NCBI GenBank assembly: GCA_946803715.1
Contig: CAMPET010000017.1
Span: 290,403 to 333,881, forward strand
From: Beroe ovata
Lineage: Eukaryota; Ctenophora; Nuda; Beroida; Beroidae
DNA length: 43,479 nucleotides
Reading direction: 5' to 3'
A program made the translations under genes and the position numbers. The stretch's first letter is position 1; every line of letters begins with the position of its first letter. The notes under the pieces are model-generated. The model was given only the letters and a program-made list of their open reading frames with translations. It did not search any database and was not told the origin of the DNA. This document shows, in pieces, positions 24,092 through 34,039 of this stretch.

Positions 24092-24256
24092 CAAGAAGTC
24101 AGACACAGCAGCTCAACTGAAGTACTGTATAGATACACATTATAAACGAGGTATTTTAGGAATCAAGAGTTTCTATCAATCCCCTCTCTAGACTAAATGA
24201 TGGTCCGAATCCTAACGATCCTAACCCATGGTCCACTCTGGTTCACACTACACACA
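24092..24256 (+). mobile_element. Dispersed repeat copy 2
   Basis: Same repeat as 13703-13862, same strand, again ending in (CA)n. The A-box-like CAGCTCAACTGA and B-box-like GGTCCGAATCC are both unchanged, while the segment between TATAGA and ATCAAGAG differs by small indels. It lies about 140 bp beyond the RAB18 stop codon. Confidence 0.55.
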
Positions 24257-24338
24257 CGCACACACACGCACATACACACGCACACACACACACACACACA
24301 TACACACACACACAGACACACACAACANCCCACACCCA

Positions 24339-24383
<45 letters not shown>
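24246..24383. repeat. (CA)n microsatellite 3' of RAB18
   Basis: Long CA tract with one N at 24328, ending 14 bp from the RAB18 stop codon, so it probably lies in the RAB18 3' UTR. Confidence 0.9.
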
Positions 24384-24386
<3 letters not shown>

Positions 24387-24397
24387 CATTTGTAGTT

Positions 24398-26091
24398 TCA
24401 GCAATATGAGCAAGCTCCGTAGCCCGCAGCTGAATTATTGATGTCAATTCCGTCAGATTTGTGACCACTGTCCCAAAGCGAAGGTGTCTGTACGATCTGG
24501 AAATTAGTGAACACTTTTGAGAGTCAAATTGATGAGAAAAATTAACTAGGAATGCCAAATGAACTAGGATTAGGAAGAAGTTTAACGGAAACATTAGGAA
24601 GAAGTTTAACGGAAAAACAGTTGTACCTAGCTTAGGTGTTTGTACGATCTGGAAATGGGTGGAAAATGGACCTAAAAAACTCACCGGATTCCATCTGAAA
24701 ATCTGGCAACAAAAACTATGACAAAACATTTAGAACAGCAACAAACAAAAGCTATCAATTGACACTATACCTTCGCAACAAGTTCCTCGAATGCGTCCTG
24801 AACCCCCTCCTCCGTCTTCGCACTGCTCTCGATAAATAACATCTTGTGGTTCTTAGCGTATGCTTCCCCCTCTGCACGTTCAACAACACGGTCCTAGCAA
24901 TTCATAACTTGTTCAATCTACATCAAAACAAACTTTACAATAATCAGTTGAAAAAACGTAAATGATAACTTGATCAATGATCAGATAATTCTTCATCTGT
25001 CATATTAAGATCATCCAAAGTATGGAAGGTTATGACCCACCTTGTCAATTTTGTTTCCAACCAGCATTCTTACAGCGTTCGGTTTTGTGATATAAGTGTC
25101 AATTTCCTGTCGCCATGTGTCCAGATTATCAAACGTCCTTCGGACACTCGTGTCGTAAACTGAAATAGGACAGAAATTTTGATGAAGTCATCAATTGGTG
25201 TGAGAGTCAGAAATCAGATGAAATCATGTCAACAAACGAAGAATCTGGCTTGAAATCCACAAATGCGCGTGACGCGCGCGCTGGATGTGGCTTTCTGAAA
25301 TGCGAACCATAACCGATTGTATGTCCTAATGTTCACGCGCGTTACGATAAATAACTGAAATCTTGGCAATTTTCCCAGGGCACATGACATTCGTAAGAGA
25401 CGCCATGTGTACAGTGTATTGACTATTGATAGCGCATCTTCCGGTTAACATTGAAGCGGTGTCAAGGATACGGTTAAGATTGGTGTCAGGGTCAAGTGGC
25501 GTCGAGAATGGTCCAGGGAGTCAGGGTCAAGGAGAAGCGGCAAAAGGGGAAATGGAATGGTGTCAAAATGGATTAAATGATTGAAAAACTGGTGTCAACT
25601 GCAGGGTATACCTAAGATGACACCATGTGCTCCTCTGTAATAACTCGGTGTCAATGTCCTGAACTTTTCCTGACCCGCCGTGTCCTGAAATGAGCAAGAA
25701 TAAAAGATCAGGGTCACAAATTCCACCAACCCATGACAATCTCCAATGAAATTTGAAAATTCGTAATTAATTGGTGATTATTCATACCCAAATAGCAAGT
25801 TTGACACTGTTTCCTTCTACTGTCACTGTCTTGACTTTGAAATCAACACCTAAATTGAGATACAAAATGAATGTAGTACTACGTAAAATCGAAACTATCA
25901 CCTCTTGTCTATACATAAATGATGAAACGTTCATTCTTCGCCATAAATTAATCCACAATTTAGAATCCCCATTAACCTATCGTGGCAGATATCTCAGGGT
26001 CAAACATCCCATCCACGAATCTCATCATTAGAGAGCTTTTCCCTATACCACTATCACCAATTATCAGGATCTTAAACGTTCCAATCGACAT
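24398..26091 (-). CDS. RAB18: Ras-related GTPase RAB18, complete
   Basis: Six exons: 26091-25977, 25849-25788, 25684-25612, 25159-25041, 24893-24771, 24496-24398; all phases agree, 196 residues. RAB18 acts at the ER and lipid droplets in membrane contact and lipid metabolism. Visible motifs: GDSGIGKSS (G1), effector segment [34 protein letters not shown] (G3 with the catalytic Gln), NKID (G4), ESSAK (G5), and the RAB18-type tail IVQTPSLW. The C terminus is CSYC, a CaaX-like prenylation signal parallel to vertebrate RAB18. TTCACTCTTCTAG, a strong acceptor-like tract, ends one base before the ATG. A decayed copy of the last exon start lies at 24627-24648. Confidence 0.95.
24571..24616. repeat. 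24-bp direct repeat in RAB18 last intron
   Basis: TAGGAAGAAGTTTAACGGAA occurs twice in tandem, next to the duplicated exon fragment, indicating local duplication in this intron. Confidence 0.85.
24627..24648 (-). pseudogene. Duplicate fragment of RAB18 terminal exon
   Basis: ATCGTACAAACACCTAAG reads IVQTPK after an acceptor (CATTTCCAG) nearly identical to that of the true last exon (IVQTPS after AATTTCCAG at 24496). A GTACAA donor-like site follows after 22 nt. It lies in the last intron and cannot continue to the prenylated tail in frame by that donor. A relic duplication is more likely than a working alternative exon. Confidence 0.55.
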
Positions 26092-26702
26092 TCTAGAAGA
26101 GTGAAAAAGAAGAGGTTAATTTATCTATGACGGAAGTTATTGAAAATCAACCTTTTGCTAAATTTCAATGGGTCAATGATTAGCTAATGAGGAATGACTC
26201 AACTCTTTTCTGCAAATAACACTGATAATATCAATACATAGTTTATACATTCCGAAAAGGAATTAATGATGCATAACTGTAAAAATGCATCTAATATTTT
26301 GGAAAAAAGGAGAAGATTAAGTATAAAAACGTATCGAATATTATCGAAAAATCTAAATCTACATAACTGTTGAGATAATTCAAATAACTTAAATTACAAC
26401 TACGAACAAAACGATAGGGGTCACGATCAGATTAGGAAACAAATTCAAACAAATAGTTAGATTAATGAAGCTGTTATCAATAATGGAGAAAGGGGAGAGG
26501 TTTCAAATGCTTCAAATGGGTTATTTGAAATAACGTAACATTTTCTTGATGTTCAATTGGTTGCTACGCTATTCACTGGCCGATCACTGTCACTTGGCAT
26601 AGAAAATTACCGAAAATACCGGCCTTAAGATGAACCAACGCGACTGTTTTTAGTCCTAGATTCCAAACGCCTACTTGTTATTATTGGAGAAGTGTCGCAA
26701 AA
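26092..26702. promoter_or_regulatory. RAB18 upstream spacer
   Basis: AT-rich 0.6-kb spacer between RAB18 (minus) and the small plus-strand ORF. No motif beyond its position argues for promoter function. Confidence 0.3.
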
Positions 26703-26891
26703 ATGCAGACACATTCAGCATCGTATCTCATTGCGTGTTCATTGTTCACAGTTTTCGCTGGTCAACCACTACCAGGTGAGTCATGTGAAGAAGATAGACC
26801 ATCAAGAACCAAGACAGATCCCTTAATTTTCAAGAAAAGAGGTTTGAGATTTGGAACCCTTCCCCAAGTATATATAGCTAACGGACAGTGA
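26703..26891 (+). CDS. Small secreted-peptide candidate
   Basis: This 62-codon ORF begins MQTHSASYLIACSLFTVFAG, a convincing signal peptide with likely cleavage after VFA. The rest includes a basic KKR followed by GLRFG and ends QVYIANGQ. A hormone-like precursor (dibasic cleavage before a short peptide) is conceivable, but RFG is followed by Thr rather than a basic pair, so amidation is not predicted. A good donor, CCAG|GTGAGT at 26775/26776, means the real gene may splice out after GQPLP. It lies tail to tail with the ABHD gene, 22 bp from its stop. No family recognised. Confidence 0.35.
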   Translation: MQTHSASYLIACSLFTVFAGQPLPGESCEEDRPSRTKTDPLIFKKRGLRFGTLPQVYIANGQ

Positions 26892-26913
26892 TAACCAGAC
26901 TATAATAATAATG

Positions 26914-29204
26914 CTACACGGGCGAACCCTCCTCATCGAACATGTTACACGCGTTGGTGAGCATGGTGTTAAACTGTTGGGGATTATCCGCGTACACGTG
27001 GTGCCCTGCATCCATGATAAGCTCCACATTGACTGGTGCTTTACCTTCACGGATTTCCTGGGAAAAATAGTTGTATTTCATTATCATACAACTACATCTA
27101 TGGAAATTGAATGTTTGCAAGATTATTAGGAAATCTTAAGGAAGCAGCTAGCTTAAGATGATGGAGAATTCCATTAATTTGGGTCATACGAACTTCACAT
27201 CACCAATTCTGTATTGTCACGTGACCATCTCACGTGACCATCTCTCCCCAATCCCCAATCCCCCTCGGCCCCCTACCTGAGCTCGGTATCCCATGGTGGG
27301 GTCCATCCAGCTCTGGGCCCCGTAGATGAACGTGATAGGGATATCAGGATTGATATCGTCTATCCTGTCTATGAGCGGTTGTTTAGCAAATCCTAACTCT
27401 GCGTGTAGAGTCTTCCATGCTACTTCGCCACTCGCGTCCTGGCGACAAATTTAATTGACGATACTTCAATTGATCCGAGTATTAAATAACTATTGCTCCA
27501 GATGAAAGCTTTGATAAAATTAAAAAGTCGGCAATAGTACATCAATCGACATTCCAACCATCCATGCGCTCAATGCTTATTCATCACATTTTTCACATGA
27601 TATTTTAAGTTGGTGAAATTTCAGCCCTCCAAACTTATAACCAACCTGAGCGTTGCAATGGTAAATGTAATTCGGAATTGCTTCAACATCGCGGACATAG
27701 TTCCGGAATTTAGCTCGTAAATCCGGTCGCATCTGGATAGGTAATTGGATACTTGGATAATAACGATAACGTAGAGTCATAGCATAATCAATAACAAGCC
27801 AGGACATTGGTATTGTCTCAGATTATAAATCGTATTTGCAAATATTCTTGCGAATTGCACGATCAGAACATCATTTCAAGACTCAAACAAATCATCGCAC
27901 ACAGAAAAAATACCTTGTTAATCAACCTAGGCCCCAATGGTCCGGCGGCTCTCAACCCCGAGAAGATATTAAACGGCTTCATCACATTAACCACAAGCCG
28001 CCACCTCAGCGGAAGTGGCTCACTTCTCTCCGGCATACGAGGGAACCCCCACGGATCAGCCAACACGAGATGGGACACATGCTGCGGGTATTTGGTGGCG
28101 TACAGGGTGGCGAGGTAGCCACCAAAACTGTGCCCAGTCAGGATGATCTTGTCCAGGTTGTTAGCCGCCCGCCACTCCTCCAGGCTGGAGATGTACTTGT
28201 CCTCCACTCCTGTGACATAGGGAGAAAATGAAGTTCGCGAGCTTATCGGTGAATTAATTTCTTACTCAGGGAAGCGGGATATATTCCGAATGATCGGGGT
28301 ACCTATCTTGTCGGGGCATCAGAGTTACATTTTAATTACTTCTCCTATCAGGAGAGAGACAGCCCCTCAGAGAAACGTGCTCTAATTTTATCGGGAATCA
28401 TTTCAACGTCCAAGGCACACATACCAGTGACAGTGTTGGGGAAGTGAGGTCGGGCTGACCGTCCGAACCCCAGTAGATCGAGCGCATACACCCGTCTATC
28501 CTGTGCCAGGTGATCCAGATTCTGTACCCAGAGAGCAACCCCGGCACCCATGCCGTGCAGTAGGACTAGCGTTTTCCGGGATTTGCAGACATCGTTAACA
28601 GTTTGGAGACTCCAGAGATTGCCTGAGTGGGGGGAAGTAGGAGTGGAATTATCAGGGATTTCAGGGTTATTGCGCTCAGTGAAAATTGGTTAATGAACGC
28701 TGGATAATTTCCGGAAAGTTAATCAAGGATTCATAGTGAACAACAAAATAAACAGAGTATACACTTTGATAAGAAAATTACAGAAAAACTCAAACCATGC
28801 AAAGTTGGAGTGTTGTAAAGTTTGAGTGGAGTTTTGATGAACTTGAAAACACGTTTCTCTGCGTTAGCTAACTCTGATGCGCTAGTGGGTCGCCATCGCG
28901 GCAAATACGATCCTAGCCCTGGGATATGGGGTGAGGATGACACTTTGAAATGAGTTTTCCATGATCAAGTGACGTGATCATAAAACTTAATTTCAAAACA
29001 ATAATTCCATTATCTAGCATGCAAAATTGACTTGATACAATTCTTATCATGAACAAAAATATCGGGATATCTGAATCAAAAGTCTGATTAATCCAATCAG
29101 AATAAATCAAATTAACTTCAAAACGTCCAGAGAGACCAACCTTTTCACTAACCTGACGACGGCTGATGGGTTTCCTCAATAAACTGATGCTCAACTCTAG
29201 TCAT
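26914..29204 (-). CDS. ABHD4/ABHD5-type alpha/beta hydrolase, complete
   Basis: Seven exons: 29204-29153, 28942-28796, 28622-28425, 28209-27914, 27732-27646, 27438-27277, 27057-26914; phases agree, 361 residues. The family hydrolyses N-acyl phospholipids (ABHD4) or co-activates lipid-droplet lipase (ABHD5/CGI-58). Family marks are LPRWRPTS near the N terminus, HGMGAGVALW (oxyanion loop), DLLGFGRSARP, nucleophile motif GHSFGG, DPWGFP, NYIYHCNAQ and HHVYADNP (catalytic His and the HxxxxD motif). The nucleophile Ser is present, as in ABHD4; vertebrate ABHD5 has Asn there, so an active hydrolase is inferred. Exon 1 (MTRVEHQ) rests on phase and splice fit only. Its first exons are repeated at 32652-33252. 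Confidence 0.9.
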
Positions 29205-29990
29205 ACACACACACGGTCTATAATGCTTCTTCTATTTCTAATACTTGGGCTGCCCATTGGGTGATAAGTTAGAAACTGTAAGGGGTTCTGGTGGCTCTTC
29301 CTTCTAGAATAACATTGCAGCAAAGTCGGTCACAGAAAATGAAAATTGTACAGTGAATAATATGTACACTGCACAGTGTATAATAAGTGCACACAATGTA
29401 TTGTGTATTGAATGATGAGCTGTGAAGCTCCTCCCGAAAAACAAAAAATCTTGCATGATTTAGTATTTAATCAAAAACGCTAGGTAAGTGACACTGGCAT
29501 GAATTGAAATTAAATTAAATTTACACAATTAACAGACTCTACCTACCATTTCACAAGATAGTGTTATATTTGATTCGAGAATAATGGGACAGAATAAAAT
29601 GTAAAAACAAAGAACTATGGAGATGACATCCTGATTCAGATTTCAGAACAATGCAATCGGTTAAGCCTCGCTTATGCTTTTTTTCAAAGGGGAAATTTGA
29701 TCCTTAATTAATGAATACATCAACACATTCCAAGAATTAATGTACAGAGTTGTATTGTGAAAATGTAATACGTTCTTTAGTCCACGTCATTCAAACTTGA
29801 AATAAACCGAAAACCCAAAAACCATCCATAATATGGCGCTAAAAAAGCCACTTTCCGCCGTATTCATATTTACATGTTCAAATTATTTCTGATTTCATCG
29901 ATAGAATCACCATTCTAAAATCTACAATAACCAAAGAAACTATCCGTCGTGAAAAAACATATTTCATTCAACTTTGAAATTACCCTCACT
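29205..29990. other. Spacer upstream of the ABHD gene
   Basis: No exon is seen. The block contains GTACAGTG and CACTGCACAGTGTA half-palindromes (29349-29385). It is repeated in full in the second copy (33253-34039) and partly at 32433-32650. Confidence 0.6.
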
Positions 29991-31725
29991 TCAGTTTCTA
30001 ATCTGAGCGAGGCGGCGACTGAGGGCTTCCTCCTGAGCTGACTCAGAGGCGGCACCGATGGACGATGTGGGCGCGGAAGCGGCGTCTACCAGCATGTTTG
30101 TCATCTCCAAGCCATGTTCCTCTGCCACTTGCTGGATCAGAGAGTCCACCTGAGAAGAGGAGTGTTGTTTATAACCAACACTGAACACACTCCTGATCAC
30201 ACTCCTGAATTAATCGCTCAATCCCAGTTTCTCAAATCGTTTTAAAACTCCCTCCACTCCCTTACCCTCCCCCAGTCCCCTCTTCTCCCCCACTACCCCG
30301 ATCCCCCGCTCCCCTCTTCCCCACTCCCCTGTCTCCCCTGCTCCCCATTCCCCTGTCTCCTCTGCTCCCCACTCCCCTATTCTCCATTACCCCACTCCCC
30401 CGCTCTCCCACTCTCGTCCCCAAACCTGGTCAGCGGGTGTGGAGAGGGTGGTCGCCGCACCCATTCCTCCCTCCATCACACTGGTGTGGACGTCCAGATT
30501 CTCGGACTGGGCCTCAAACTTGTCCATTATCTCCTGTACCTGCGGTTTCGCGTGATTGAGCATGGAAATGTGTGATGTTTGTGTGATCTGGACCGGTGAT
30601 GATGTACTTTTTGCGTGATGAGAGGTAAAAATTGTGTGATAACCTTGAACAATACCTAGGTGTTCTTGTAATGTGTGTGTGATACGAAAAGGAAAGCATC
30701 AGTTGTATAAACTTTGCACGCAACCGCATGGAGGCTAAGAAACGTATACTATTTTGTATATTGTATATTGTATAGTATACTCTTATACTTATCATTAGCA
30801 GTCTACACTCTACATGAGCTGTTCAGTGTACACGCTACACTTCATAAAAACACTGTTAGCACCTACATGGTAGGCACTTACAGTACATTTAGACACTTTT
30901 GATGATCCTCTGTGGCAGAGAAGGTGTTGTATAATTGAGAGCTCACCTTCTGCAGATTCATTGAAGCCATGGCTTTGTCGAGACCTTTGACAACAGCACC
31001 CATATCTTTCGAAACCTTGGGAAAGAGGTAAATATGAAACATAAAGGATGTAATAAGTAATTAAAAGTCCTCACCACTTATATTAGGTATAACAATCTCA
31101 TTTTGGTTCAAAATAAAGAAAAATGATTTTGTGCATAGCTCATTATGAATCTAAGTTCTTGTCGCAGCAAAAGAGTCGTCCAAATCCACTTTATCACTGA
31201 AATCACCCCAATTCATATCTTCAATCGTTCACCATGCTTGACACGGACCTGTTTCATGGCAAGAGCACTCTTTACCCGACTTGCCACTCCATCAACTCTA
31301 GCTGACATCCTCATGAAGTTGAGTGACTCATTCCGCTTCCTGATGGCATTCTCACTGTAGATTCGAGCTCCTGTTACGAGGGGAGAAATGTCAGAATTTA
31401 ATGGGACTATAAATTGTTGTGTCGTTTGTCATTTCAATGACATGACATCCAAATTTCTAAAGTTTCAGTTGGTACCTAAGTCAGGAATCAGGAAACTTGG
31501 ACATACGCCAACAAGACACAACGCTTGATAACATATCGATAGAAAAACAAACACTCGAGAGTTGTGATCAATTCCCGAATATTTACCCTCCACATTTCCC
31601 TGTTCGAGCGCCTTCTTGATCTTCACTTTTTCCTGGTTATGAGCCTTCTCACACCGCTTAGCTTCCCGGTCCAGGGTTTTGCAGCAAAATCGGAGCTGGA
31701 ACAGCGAGTCCTCCATGTTCGGCAT
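29991..31725 (-). CDS. CHMP1: ESCRT-III protein CHMP1, copy A
   Basis: Five exons: 31725-31587, 31370-31249, 31015-30947, 30539-30426, 30149-29991; phases agree, 200 residues, the usual CHMP1 length. CHMP1 is an ESCRT-III subunit that recruits VPS4 and spastin for membrane scission in multivesicular bodies and cytokinesis. It starts [13 protein letters not shown] and has a basic N-terminal helical region ([12 protein letters not shown]). [13 protein letters not shown] and [13 protein letters not shown] follow, and the tail LSRRLAQIR is a MIT-interacting motif. The exon 2 donor (GTCCGT) is weak but gives the only continuous family reading. TATATAG ends 12 nt before the ATG. Confidence 0.93.
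30240..30425. repeat. C-rich simple repeat in CHMP1 intron 4 (copy A)
   Basis: Tandem CCCCTG/CTCCCCA-type polypyrimidine on the plus strand, thus purine-rich in the transcript. It differs in length and units from copy B (34290-34434). Confidence 0.85.
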
Positions 31726-32431
31726 TTTGGTAAAATCCTATATATGATATGTAGGTTTTTAGGTTTTCCAGCCAAAAATAACGCTTGAAATAACGCTTGG
31801 GGAGGCAGAAGGCCCAAATTATTTTGTAAGTTTAACGAGTCCAATTAAGCAACTGCGTCGATCAGAATTGACGATATATCATTTCTTACTACACAATTAA
31901 ATCAACCTCATTTATAACGTTGAAGAAACATCGTAAATTATTTGCTTTCTCATACAACACTAACAATTTCTTTGCTGGATAACGTTAAATGATATAAAAA
32001 TAGTTCACATAATGTTTGATGTATAATTGCGATAAAAAAGTAAACTATATGTGTGATTAAAAAGACTTGAGTTACTGATAAAAAGTATTTCAATCAACTA
32101 ACTAAACTCATACCGATCAACTGTAATTATTGAAACCTCATTCGAATTATTTGGCAAAATGATGAAAAATTGGCAACGGAAGGATTGAAAAAGTACAAAT
32201 ACCAAGGAAAATCAACGGAACTTATCAAAAATTGGTCAACATAAATTAGGAACATCAAAGTTGTAACAAAAAACAGTCTTCAACATCATCCAATAAAGAC
32301 CACCATGTAGAATAAGAAGACCCATAACTATCCCAAAGTCTCAAAAGATCTGACAAGATCTGACCTTATCCCCAAGATATGAAATGAATTAAAATGATCC
32401 CAGCCGATGATTAGATGACACCCCCCCCCCC
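31726..32431. other. CHMP1 copy A upstream region
   Basis: AT-rich sequence with no exon. It matches 35735-36440 of copy B closely; in copy B the match ends just before the SNX8 terminal exon. Confidence 0.6.
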
Positions 32432-32432
32432 N

Positions 32433-32650
32433 TCAACTCTAGTCATACACACACACGGTCTATAATGCCTCTTCTATTTCTAATACTTGGGCTGGTCATT
32501 GGGTGATAAGTTAGAAACTCAAGGGCTCTTCCTTTTAGAATTACATTGCAGCAAAGTCGGTCGCAGAAAATGAAAATTGTACAGTGAATAATATGTACAC
32601 AGTACAGTGTATAATAAGTGCACACAATGTATTGTGTATTGAATGATGAG
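32433..32650. repeat. Third partial copy of the ABHD upstream block
   Basis: Bounded by single Ns (32432, 32651), this fragment matches about 29191-29424 with more differences than copies A and B show to each other. It contains only the first 14 bases of ABHD exon 1. Confidence 0.8.
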
Positions 32651-32651
32651 N

Positions 32652-33252
32652 TGGAGACTCCAGAGATTGCCTGAGTGGGGGGAAGTAGGAGTGGAATTAT
32701 CAGGGATTTCAGGGTTATTGCGCTCAGTGAAAATTGGTTAATGAACGCTGGATAATTTCCGGAAAGTTAATCAAGGATTCATAGTGAACAACAAAATAAA
32801 CAGAGTATACACTTTGATAAGAAAATTACAGAAAAACTCAAACCATGCAAAGTTGGAGTGTTGTAAAGTTTGAGTGGAGTTTTGATGAACTTGAAAACAC
32901 GTTTCTCTGCGTTAGCTAACTCTGATGCGCTAGTGGGTCGCCATCGCGGCAAATACGATCCTAGCCCTGGGATATGGGGTGAGGATGACACTTTGAAATG
33001 AGTTTTCCATGATCAAGTGACGTGATCATAAAACTTAATTTCAAAACAATAATTCCATTATCTAGCATGCAAAATTGACTTGATACAATTCTTATCATGA
33101 ACAAAAATATCGGGATATCTGAATCAAAAGTCTGATTAATCCAATCAGAATAAATCAAATTAACTTCAAAACGTCCAGAGAGACCAACCTTTTCACTAAC
33201 CTGACGACGGCTGATGGGTTTCCTCAATAAACTGATGCTCAACTCTAGTCAT
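32652..33252 (-). pseudogene. Truncated ABHD4/5 5' fragment in copy B
   Basis: Exon 1 (33252-33201) and exon 2 (32990-32844) are repeated intact, followed by only the first 19 bases of exon 3 before the N at 32651. No downstream exons follow, so this copy cannot encode the hydrolase. It is either a real truncated duplicate or the end of an alternative-haplotype contig. Confidence 0.8.
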
Positions 33253-34039
33253 ACACACACACGGTCTATAATGCTTCTTCTATTTCTAATACTTGGGCTG
33301 CCCATTGGGTGATAAGTTAGAAACTGTAAGGGGTTCTGGTGGCTCTTCCTTCTAGAATAACATTGCAGCAAAGTCGGTCACAGAAAATGAAAATTGTACA
33401 GTGAATAATATGTACACTGCACAGTGTATAATAAGTGCACACAATGTATTGTGTATTGAATGATGAGCTGTGAAGCTCCTCCCGAAAAACAAAAAATCTT
33501 GCATGATTTAGTATTTAATCAAAAACGCTAGGTAAGTGACACTGGCATGAATTGAAATTAAATTAAATTTACACAATTAACAGACTCTACCTACCATTTC
33601 ACAAGATAGTGTTATATTTGATTCGAGAATAATGGGACAGAATAAAATGTAAAAACAAAGAACTATGGAGATGACATCCTGATTCAGATTTCAGAACAAT
33701 GCAATCGGTTAAGCCTCGCTTATGCTTTTTTTCAAAGGGGAAATTTGATCCTTAATTAATGGATACATCAACACATTCCAAGAATTAATGTACAGAGCTG
33801 TATTGTGAAAATGTAATACGTTCTTTAGTCCACGTCATTCAAACTTGAAATAAATCGAAAACCCAAAAACCATCCATATGGCGCCAAAAAAGCCACTTTC
33901 CACCGTATTCATATTTACATGTTCAAATTATTTCTGATTTCATCGATAGAATCACCATTCTAAAATCTACAATAACCAAAGGAACTATCCGTCGTGAAAA
34001 ATCATATTTTATTCAACTTTGAAATTAATCTCCCTCTCA

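Larger units (their letters stand above)
23178..24397. other. Convergent spacer, GalNAc-transferase to RAB18
   Basis: Both genes end here. Apart from one TCACGTGA (23586-23593), dispersed repeat copy 2 and the microsatellite beside the RAB18 stop, no feature is supported. Confidence 0.6.
28604..32431. repeat. Segmental duplication, copy A
   Basis: From the 5' part of the ABHD gene through CHMP1 to a poly-C tract, this block is nearly identical to 32652-36440. The offset is 4048-4049 bp up to the last CHMP1 exon and 4009 bp beyond intron 4. Differences are scattered substitutions and small indels; the largest lies in the C-rich CHMP1 intron 4. Copy A ends in a C run and an N at 32432. Confidence 0.9.

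Noticed and set aside
24678-24695. 18-nt microexon (IFRWNP) in RAB18
   Set aside because: It has acceptor and donor-like ends and keeps phase, but RAB18 proteins go straight from the AFEELV helix to I(I/V)QTP, so inclusion is unlikely.
24193-24729. 178-codon minus-strand ORF
   Set aside because: It crosses a (CA)n microsatellite, giving Cys/Val runs, and covers the RAB18 last exon in the wrong frame.
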